Positions 7,272-12,090 of a stretch of 12,090 nucleotides of DNA are shown one piece after another. The DNA lies in NCBI GenBank assembly GCA_035569435.1, contig DATMNB010000313.1:1-12090 (forward strand), written 5' to 3'. A program made the position numbers and the translations under genes. Within the stretch, counting starts at the first letter, position 1. Every line of letters starts with the position of its first letter. The notes below the pieces were generated by a model, which saw nothing but the letters and a program-made list of their open reading frames with translations, was not told the origin of the DNA and made no database searches. The stretch is from DASRDS01 sp035569435. Lineage in GTDB: Bacteria > Gemmatimonadota > Gemmatimonadetes > Gemmatimonadales > Gemmatimonadaceae.

Positions 7272-8200
7272 GCGGGGAGTCCTAGTGTTTCGCGCAGGCC
7301 GAGCACGAGGTTGGCGTTCTGAACGGCCTGGCCGGCCGCTCCCTTGAGGAGGTTGTCGATCGCGGCAATGACAGTCACTGTCGGCCGGCGCACGCCGGCG
7401 GCGGCGTGCACGGAGATCCGTGCGACGTTCCGGTGCACGACGTCGCGCAGCGTTGGCGCGTCGGCGGTCACCTCGATGAACGGCTCGCCCGCATACTGCG
7501 CGGCCCACACGGCGAGCGGATCGGCGATCGGCTCGGCCAGGGAGATCGTGATCGTGGCGAGAATCCCGCGGGCGACGGGCAGCAGGTGCGGCGTAAAGAC
7601 CAGATCGAGATCTCCGCCCAGGTTGGCGTGAATCTCTGCCAGGTGCCGATGCGTGTTGCCGACGGCATAGGCCGAGTAGTTCTCGGTGACCTCGCCAAAC
7701 AAGAGGTCCCGACGGGGACCGTTGCCAGCGCCGGTCACGCCGCTGGCGGCGCTGACCGAAACCGTCGCGTCAGGGGCGATCAACCCACGGGCCGGCGCCA
7801 ACGCGAGCAGGATCGCGGTGGCGTAGCAGCCGGGGTTGGCGACCACATCCGCCCCCCGGATGGCATCGCGGTGGCCGAGCTCTGGAAGCCCATAGGGGGC
7901 GGTGAGCCGCAGATCGGCCGAGAGATCGACCACTTTCGCCCCCGCAGCCCGAGCCCGACCGACCCACTCGGCCGAGGTCCCGTGGGGAAGGGCGCTGAAA
8001 ACGAGCGCCGTGCCCTCGAACGACACGTCCTCGGCCGCCACGAGCGTGACGGCCTGTTGCCCCACCCGCAGGCACTCGCCGCGCCGGTCGTTGGCCGTCG
8101 CAAACCCAATGGCGAGCGAGGGATGGCCCGCGATGAGCGCGCAGAGCTCGCGCCCCGCGTACCCACTGGCTCCCAACACCCCCACAGGGATTTTATGCAT
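7268..8200 (-). CDS. argC: N-acetyl-gamma-glutamyl-phosphate reductase
   Basis: A 310-residue NADPH-dependent dehydrogenase making N-acetylglutamate semialdehyde. The Rossmann motif is VGVLGASGYAG (6-16), the nucleophilic cysteine is Cys125 in VANPGCYAT, the catalytic His lies in NTHRHLAEI (His184 or His186), and the C-terminal NLLKGAAGQAVQNANLVLGL is diagnostic. The frame stays open to 8449, but the ATG at 8200 gives the normal N-terminus. A GTG at 8221 (seven codons more), preceded by GGAGG at 8230-8226, is a credible alternative start for longer transcripts. The ATG lies inside the putative ArgR operator, 6 nt after a -10-like hexamer. The stop overlaps argB as GTGA. It is the first enzyme gene of the minus-strand operon. 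Confidence 0.96.
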   Translation of the reverse strand: MHKIPVGVLGASGYAGRELCALIAGHPSLAIGFATANDRRGECLRVGQQAVTLVAAEDVSFEGTALVFSALPHGTSAEWVGRARAAGAKVVDLSADLRLTAPYGLPELGHRDAIRGADVVANPGCYATAILLALAPARGLIAPDATVSVSAASGVTGAGNGPRRDLLFGEVTENYSAYAVGNTHRHLAEIHANLGGDLDLVFTPHLLPVARGILATITISLAEPIADPLAVWAAQYAGEPFIEVTADAPTLRDVVHRNVARISVHAAAGVRRPTVTVIAAIDNLLKGAAGQAVQNANLVLGLRETLGLPA

Positions 8201-8213
8201 GCTTAATGCATAA
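8193..8213. promoter_or_regulatory. Putative ArgR operator (ARG box) over the argC start
   Basis: Perfect inverted repeat TTATGCA-N7-TGCATAA; the arms extend to 8 bp around a 5-base centre. The same arms with the same 7-base spacing occur at 8962-8982 before argG, and argR is encoded between the two. The half-site differs from the E. coli TGAAT half-site but is close to what I remember of streptomycete ARG boxes. It covers both a -10-like hexamer and the argC ATG, a repressing position. Confidence 0.85.
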
Positions 8214-8235
8214 CCTTGCACTGCCCCTCCGTCAA
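8207..8235 (-). promoter_or_regulatory. Candidate argC-proximal promoter (P2)
   Basis: On the minus strand TTGACG (8235-8230), a 17-base spacer and TATGCA (8212-8207) form a sigma-70-like promoter. The seventh base after the -10 is the A of the argC ATG at 8200, which would give a leaderless transcript. The -10 lies inside the ARG box. The -10 matches consensus at only three positions, so this is a candidate. Confidence 0.5.
8219..8230 (-). promoter_or_regulatory. Shine-Dalgarno and alternative GTG start for argC
   Basis: On the minus strand GGAGG (8230-8226) is followed after four bases by GTG (8221-8219), in frame with argC. A transcript entering from the upstream promoter could be translated from here, adding the residues VQGYALS before the ATG-encoded methionine. 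The GGAGG shares base 8230 with the TTGACG of the proximal promoter, so it is present only on transcripts that start farther upstream. Confidence 0.4.
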
Positions 8236-8242
8236 TGCATAA
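8236..8242. promoter_or_regulatory. Solitary ARG-box half-site
   Basis: TGCATAA, identical to the half-site of the two full operators, lies directly beside the TTGACG element of the proximal argC promoter. No good partner arm is visible at the expected distance. Since ArgR hexamers often contact paired boxes, this could be a weak second site 26 bp from the first, or chance. Confidence 0.35.
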
Positions 8243-8260
8243 ATACACACGAATGCCACG

Positions 8261-8303
8261 CACAAATACAAAACGCCCCGCCTGCGCAGATGCAGGCGGG
8301 GCG
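8261..8303 (-). terminator. Intrinsic terminator in the argC leader (attenuator terminator)
   Basis: A perfect 12-bp GC-rich stem: 5' arm CGCCCCGCCTGC (minus strand 8303-8292), loop ATCTGC (8291-8286), 3' arm GCAGGCGGGGCG (8285-8274), followed by the U-rich run TTTTGTATTTGTG (8273-8261). No U-tract follows the stem on the plus strand, so the terminator acts toward argC. There is no full gene upstream of it on this strand, only the short leader ORF, which is why it reads as an attenuator rather than a gene-end terminator. Confidence 0.8.
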
Positions 8304-8356
8304 TAGTAGAGAAAGACGACCGGTGGCGCTGGTCCCTTTACAAACGCCTCACCTGC
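8292..8356 (-). promoter_or_regulatory. Candidate antiterminator pairing
   Basis: The minus-strand segment GCAGGTGAGGCG (8356-8345), inside the end of the leader ORF, can pair with the terminator's 5' arm CGCCCCGCCTGC (8303-8292): ten Watson-Crick pairs, one G-U and one A-C mismatch over 12 positions. A short extension (GUA with UAC) is possible beyond a small internal loop. This pairing excludes the terminator stem, because the segment mimics the terminator's own 3' arm at 10 of 12 positions. Confidence 0.6.
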
Positions 8357-8412
8357 GCCGCGAACGGTCGCGGCGAGGTCGGGCGCGGGAACAGCTTCCG
8401 GCTGGTCGTCAT
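8338..8412 (-). CDS. Putative arginine leader peptide (24 residues)
   Basis: A short ORF upstream of the terminator, starting ATG at 8412 and ending TAA at 8340-8338. The peptide begins MTTSRKLF and ends FAAQVRRL; it has Arg at positions 5, 10, 15, 22 and 23, encoded by CGG, CGC, CGA, AGG and CGT. No Shine-Dalgarno precedes it, but the ATG is 7 bases past a -10-like hexamer, so it could be translated from a leaderless mRNA. Arg15 (8370-8368) lies within the 5' half of the internal hairpin, and the last Arg codons lie within the antiterminator segment. A ribosome paused at Arg15 would leave the antiterminator segment free; one at the stop codon would cover it. Arg is common in any frame of high-GC DNA, so the count alone proves little; the arrangement with the RNA structures is the argument. 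Confidence 0.5.
   Translation of the reverse strand: MTTSRKLFPRPTSPRPFAAQVRRL
8351..8379 (-). promoter_or_regulatory. Hairpin inside the leader ORF (anti-antiterminator)
   Basis: On the minus strand ACCT plus CGCCGCGA (8379-8368), loop CCGT, then TCGCGGCG (8363-8356), a bulged C (8355) and AGGT (8354-8351) form a stem of 12 pairs with one bulge; the inner 8 bp are perfect. Its 3' side overlaps the antiterminator segment by six bases, so formation of this hairpin would free the terminator. This matches the 1:2 hairpin of classical amino-acid attenuators. Confidence 0.6.
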
Positions 8413-8419
8413 GATGACA

Positions 8420-8449
8420 TAGGTAAGGGCAGCCGACCCTCGCTGTCAA
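8420..8449 (-). promoter_or_regulatory. Candidate upstream promoter of the argC operon leader (P1)
   Basis: On the minus strand a consensus -35 TTGACA (8449-8444) is followed after 18 bases by TACCTA (8425-8420), a weak -10. Transcription would start near 8413, at or one base before the leader ORF's ATG, and give about 150 nt of RNA up to the end of the terminator's U-tract. No ARG-box half-site is visible here. The weak -10 limits certainty. Confidence 0.5.
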
Positions 8450-8468
8450 GCCACACGGCTGCTATCGT
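8440..8468 (+). promoter_or_regulatory. Weak candidate argR promoter
   Basis: TATCGT (8463-8468) lies eight bases before the argR ATG, inside the small palindrome TGCTA-TCG-TAGCA (8460-8472). A 17-base spacer would put the -35 at 8440-8445 (TCGCTG), a poor match that overlaps the -35 of the oppositely directed leader promoter. The distance would give a nearly leaderless argR mRNA, consistent with the absence of a Shine-Dalgarno sequence. Confidence 0.3.
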
Positions 8469-8476
8469 AGCACCCC

Positions 8477-8938
8477 ATGGCAAACAAGCGGGAACGCCAG
8501 GCCACCATCCTGGAGCTGATCCGAGCCCAACCTATCGGCAGCCAGGAAGAGCTCCGCGAGCTGCTCGAAGCCCGCGGCCTCGACGTCACCCAGTCGACGC
8601 TCTCCCGCGATATCCACGAGCTGCGCCTGGCTCGTGTCCCAACCGCGGATGGCGTCCGCTACGGCCGCGCCGACGGAGAGCGGACTACCGACGACACCCC
8701 GACCCTCGAAGCCCTGGTCCCCCAACTGCTCACCCGCATCGACGGCGTGAGCGAGCTCCTCGTGCTCCACACCCCGCCCGGTGGGGCACAGCCAATCGCC
8801 TTCGCCCTCGACCACGCGCCAAACCCCGACATCCTCGGCACCATCGCCGGCGATGACACGATCCTCATTATCTGCCGCTCCATCGAGGCCCGCACCCGGC
8901 TCGACACCCGCCTGCGGCGATTGGCCAAGAAGGGTTGA
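8477..8938 (+). CDS. argR: Arginine repressor
   Basis: A 153-residue ArgR/AhrC-family regulator. The N-terminal winged helix-turn-helix (about 1-65) contains the recognition region VTQSTLSRDIHELRL (37-51), including the Ser-Arg that contacts DNA in the family. The C-terminal arginine-binding and hexamerisation domain (about 75-153) contains GTIAGDDTILIICRS (121-135), whose paired aspartates 126 and 127 bind arginine across the trimer interface. It is expected to bind the ARG boxes at 8193-8213 and 8962-8982 when arginine is abundant. It is transcribed divergently from argC and in the direction of argG. No ribosome-binding site precedes the ATG. The stop TGA is followed by 71 bp to argG. No ARG box is seen at its own promoter. 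Confidence 0.97.
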   Translation: MANKRERQATILELIRAQPIGSQEELRELLEARGLDVTQSTLSRDIHELRLARVPTADGVRYGRADGERTTDDTPTLEALVPQLLTRIDGVSELLVLHTPPGGAQPIAFALDHAPNPDILGTIAGDDTILIICRSIEARTRLDTRLRRLAKKG

Positions 8939-8961
8939 CGCACGGCTCCACCTGTGCTTAC

Positions 8962-8982
8962 TTATGCACCGTGATTGCATAA
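8962..8982. promoter_or_regulatory. Putative ArgR operator (ARG box) upstream of argG
   Basis: Perfect TTATGCA-N7-TGCATAA inverted repeat in the 71-bp gap between argR and argG, with the same arms and spacing as the box over argC. The right arm runs into CATAAC (8978-8983), a possible -10 (four of six matches), which would make this a repressing operator; a good -35 at the right distance is not evident. TTGACG at 8935-8940, overlapping the argR stop, is an alternative -35 whose matching -10 is poor. Confidence 0.85.
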
Positions 8983-8996
8983 CTACGCACTGACTC

Positions 8997-9000
8997 GGAG
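8997..9000 (+). promoter_or_regulatory. Ribosome-binding site of argG
   Basis: GGAG nine bases before the ATG at 9010 supports that start. It contrasts with argR, argC and the leader ORF, whose ATG codons lack a Shine-Dalgarno sequence. Confidence 0.6.
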
Positions 9001-9009
9001 CTACCGTCG

Positions 9010-10251
<1,242 letters not shown>

Positions 10252-10252
10252 C

Positions 10253-11692
10253 ATGGGAGCAAAGGATCGGGCCCACCGCCTGTGGGGCGGGCGATTTGCC
10301 GGGGAGAGCGCGGCGGCACTCGACGCGCTCAACCGCTCGATCGGGGTCGACTTTCGACTCTGGCCGTTCGACATCCAGCTCTCCAAAGCCTGGGCCGTCG
10401 CGCTCTGGCAGGCGGGCGTGTTGACGCTCGACGAGAGCCGGCAGATGGAGAAGGGCTTGGACGCCGTCGCCGAGCGGTTGGGCGCTGGTGAGACGGCAAG
10501 TCCGGCCGATGAAGATGTGCATACGATGATCGACCGTATGCTCTACACCGAGGTCGGCGAGCTGGCGGCCAAGCTGCACACAGGCCGGAGCCGCAACGAC
10601 CAGGTGGCAACGGCGACGCGCCTCTGGACGGCCGATGCCGTGCAGAGCCTCGACGCGGCCGTGCGTGAACTGCAGCAAGCGCTGCTGACGCACGCCGAGC
10701 AGGTGGGTGACGCGCTCATGCCGGCCTACACGCACCTGCAGCGCGCCCAACCCGTCGCGGCCGCGCACTGGCTGCTCGGCCACTTCTGGCCGCTCGAGCG
10801 CGACCGCGGCCGCTTGGCTCAGGCGGGCCGCGCGGCGCTGGCCGCGCTCCCGCTCGGATCGGGCGCGATCGCGGGGTGCGCCTACCCGGTCTCGCGCGTG
10901 CTCCTCAAGGAGAGTCTCGGATTCTCCGGCGTGAGCCAGAACAGCATCGACGCCGTCGGCGACCGTGATTTCGTCGCCGAGGTGCTGTTTGCCGTCACCA
11001 TGCTGGGCACGCACCTCTCGCGGATGGCCGAGGATCTCATTCTGTTTGGCTCGAGCGAGTTCGGGTTCGTCCAGTTTGGCGACACGTTCACGACCGGGTC
11101 GAGCATGATGCCCCAGAAGCGAAACCCCGACGCGCTCGAGCTCACGCGCGCCGCGGGCGCCCGCATGCTCGGCGATCTCACCACGCTCCTCGTCACCTTG
11201 AAGGGATTGCCGAGCGGCTACAACAAGGACATGCAGGAAGACAAGCGCGCGCTGTTCGACGCCGTCGACACCATGCGCTTGGTCCTCCCGGCCGCCGCCG
11301 GCGCGCTCAGCGAAATCACCTTCCGCCCCGCGCGGATGCAGGCCGCCCTGTCGAGCACGATGATGGCCACCGACCTGGCCGACTACCTCGTCGGCCGCGG
11401 CGCCAGCTTCCGCGAAGCCCACCAGGCCGTCGGCGAAATCGTCCGCACCGCTGAGATCGCGGGCGTCGAGCTTACCGACCTCCCGCCGGTAACCTTCACG
11501 GCAGCCCACGCGCTCTTCGGCCCCGACACCGCCGACTACCTCTCGGCGCGCAACTCGGTCAACCGCCGCGACGTCGACGGCGCCACGGGCCCGCGCGCGC
11601 TCCAGGCCCAACTCGACGCCGCGCGCGTGGCCCTCCGTCCGCCACGCGAGACGGCTAGCGCCAATGAGATGCCGTTAGAGGCGCTGGCCTAG
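10253..11692 (+). CDS. argH: Argininosuccinate lyase
   Basis: A 479-residue fumarase/aspartase-superfamily lyase that splits argininosuccinate to arginine and fumarate. Motifs: LWGGRF at the N-terminus, EDVHTMID (87-94), LHTGRSRNDQVATA (109-122), the catalytic His161 in YTHLQRAQP, and the superfamily signature GSSMMPQKRNPD (282-293) with the catalytic serine; GLPSGYNKDMQEDK follows. It starts one base after the argG stop, with GGGAG eight bases before the ATG inside the end of argG. The end around RNSVNRRDVDGATGP matches the usual C-terminal helix region. Confidence 0.97.
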   Translation: MGAKDRAHRLWGGRFAGESAAALDALNRSIGVDFRLWPFDIQLSKAWAVALWQAGVLTLDESRQMEKGLDAVAERLGAGETASPADEDVHTMIDRMLYTEVGELAAKLHTGRSRNDQVATATRLWTADAVQSLDAAVRELQQALLTHAEQVGDALMPAYTHLQRAQPVAAAHWLLGHFWPLERDRGRLAQAGRAALAALPLGSGAIAGCAYPVSRVLLKESLGFSGVSQNSIDAVGDRDFVAEVLFAVTMLGTHLSRMAEDLILFGSSEFGFVQFGDTFTTGSSMMPQKRNPDALELTRAAGARMLGDLTTLLVTLKGLPSGYNKDMQEDKRALFDAVDTMRLVLPAAAGALSEITFRPARMQAALSSTMMATDLADYLVGRGASFREAHQAVGEIVRTAEIAGVELTDLPPVTFTAAHALFGPDTADYLSARNSVNRRDVDGATGPRALQAQLDAARVALRPPRETASANEMPLEALA

Positions 11693-11740
11693 ACTCGCGT
11701 CAACGCCAACACGCGGGGACGGCTAGTCGTACTTCCCCGT

Positions 11741-12090
11741 ATGAAGACTTGGATTGCGCTCGGGCTCCTCGCTCTCGCGACAAGCTCGGTCGTGGCCCGC
11801 GCCCAGGTGGGTGCCACGACCGACATCATCCTCGGCAAAGTCGTGAACGCGTCCGGGGCGCCGATGCCCGGGGTCGACGTCCGGGTGGTGTCGACCGAGA
11901 CGCAGATCGGCCGCAATGCCACGACCAATTCCAGTGGCCGCTTCACCGTCGTCTTCCCCGACGGCGGCGGCAATTATCGGGTGACCGCCAAGTTCCTCGG
12001 TTTCACGCCGGTAACGATTTCAGTCAACCGGGCGGCCGAGGAAGACCGGTTGATGGCCAACATCACGCTCGGCGGTTCGATTCCGCAGTT
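11741..12090 (+). CDS. N-terminus of a probable TonB-dependent receptor or carboxypeptidase-regulatory-like domain protein (cut by window edge)
   Basis: 116 codons and two bases are visible. MKTWIALGLLALATSSVVARAQ is a signal peptide, here residues 1-22. A beta-sandwich of the carboxypeptidase regulatory-like (CarboxypepD_reg) type follows: ILGKVVNASGAPMPGVDVRV, NSSGRFTVVFPDGGGNYRVT and FLGFTPVTISVNR. This domain precedes the plug of SusC/RagA-type outer-membrane receptors, which is the most likely whole protein. Other surface proteins with this domain remain possible because the plug and barrel lie outside the window. No Shine-Dalgarno is visible before the ATG. The 48-bp gap after argH holds a 6-bp inverted repeat (CGGGGA at 11714-11719 with TCCCCG at 11734-11739) without a T-run, so no clear terminator separates it from argH. 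Confidence 0.75.
   Translation, partial: MKTWIALGLLALATSSVVARAQVGATTDIILGKVVNASGAPMPGVDVRVVSTETQIGRNATTNSSGRFTVVFPDGGGNYRVTAKFLGFTPVTISVNRAAEEDRLMANITLGGSIPQ

Noticed and set aside
8274..8303. The GC-rich stem as a terminator for plus-strand transcription.
   Set aside because: The plus strand after the stem reads TAGTAGAGAAAG, without a T-run; the U-rich tail exists only on the minus strand.
8201..8449. A start of argC up to 83 codons further upstream, since the frame remains open to 8449.
   Set aside because: That extension would run through the terminator, ARG box and promoters, and is not homologous to ArgC N-termini. Only the GTG at 8221 has any support as an alternative.

Overview
This window is a divergent arginine-biosynthesis locus of a high-GC bacterium. 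Long, unrelated frames stay open opposite nearly every real gene, as expected at high GC. Several proteins carry signal peptides, and the last gene begins like a SusC/TonB-type outer-membrane receptor, so a Gram-negative with an outer membrane is likely. Gemmatimonadota or a relative fits the gene mix. That placement is inference from gene content; no rRNA or marker gene is present.

Layout. On the minus strand, read from 8200 down to 1, lies a tightly packed run: argC, argB, argD and a short-form N-acetylglutamate synthase (argA-type), then a PafA-like secreted alkaline phosphatase, a Smr-domain protein, a MarC-family membrane protein, and an M28B (glutamate carboxypeptidase II-like) peptidase cut by the left edge. 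The four arg genes are joined by three successive GTGA overlaps, in which the next GTG start overlaps the previous TGA stop. On the plus strand lie argR (8477-8938), argG (9010-10251) and argH (10253-11692), followed by the first 116 codons of a probable TonB-dependent receptor. Together ArgA, ArgB, ArgC and ArgD convert glutamate to N-acetylornithine, and ArgG and ArgH convert citrulline to arginine. The deacetylase or transacetylase (argE/argJ) and the carbamoyltransferase (argF) are not in the window.

Control region. The 276 bp between argC and argR hold the most interesting content. A palindrome of form TTATGCA-N7-TGCATAA covers the argC start and recurs with identical spacing upstream of argG, so it is very probably the ArgR operator. 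Farther upstream of argC, on the argC strand, I see a complete candidate transcription attenuator: a TTGACA promoter, a 24-codon leader ORF with five Arg codons, a hairpin inside that ORF, an intrinsic terminator with a U-rich tail, and a segment of the leader ORF that can pair with the 5' arm of the terminator as an antiterminator. The locus would then combine ArgR repression with ribosome-sensed arginine attenuation. Three candidate promoters here place their -10 elements 6-8 nt before an ATG, suggesting leaderless mRNAs.

No tRNA, rRNA, insertion sequence, CRISPR array or phage gene was seen. Outside 8201-8476 no gap between genes exceeds about 75 bases.
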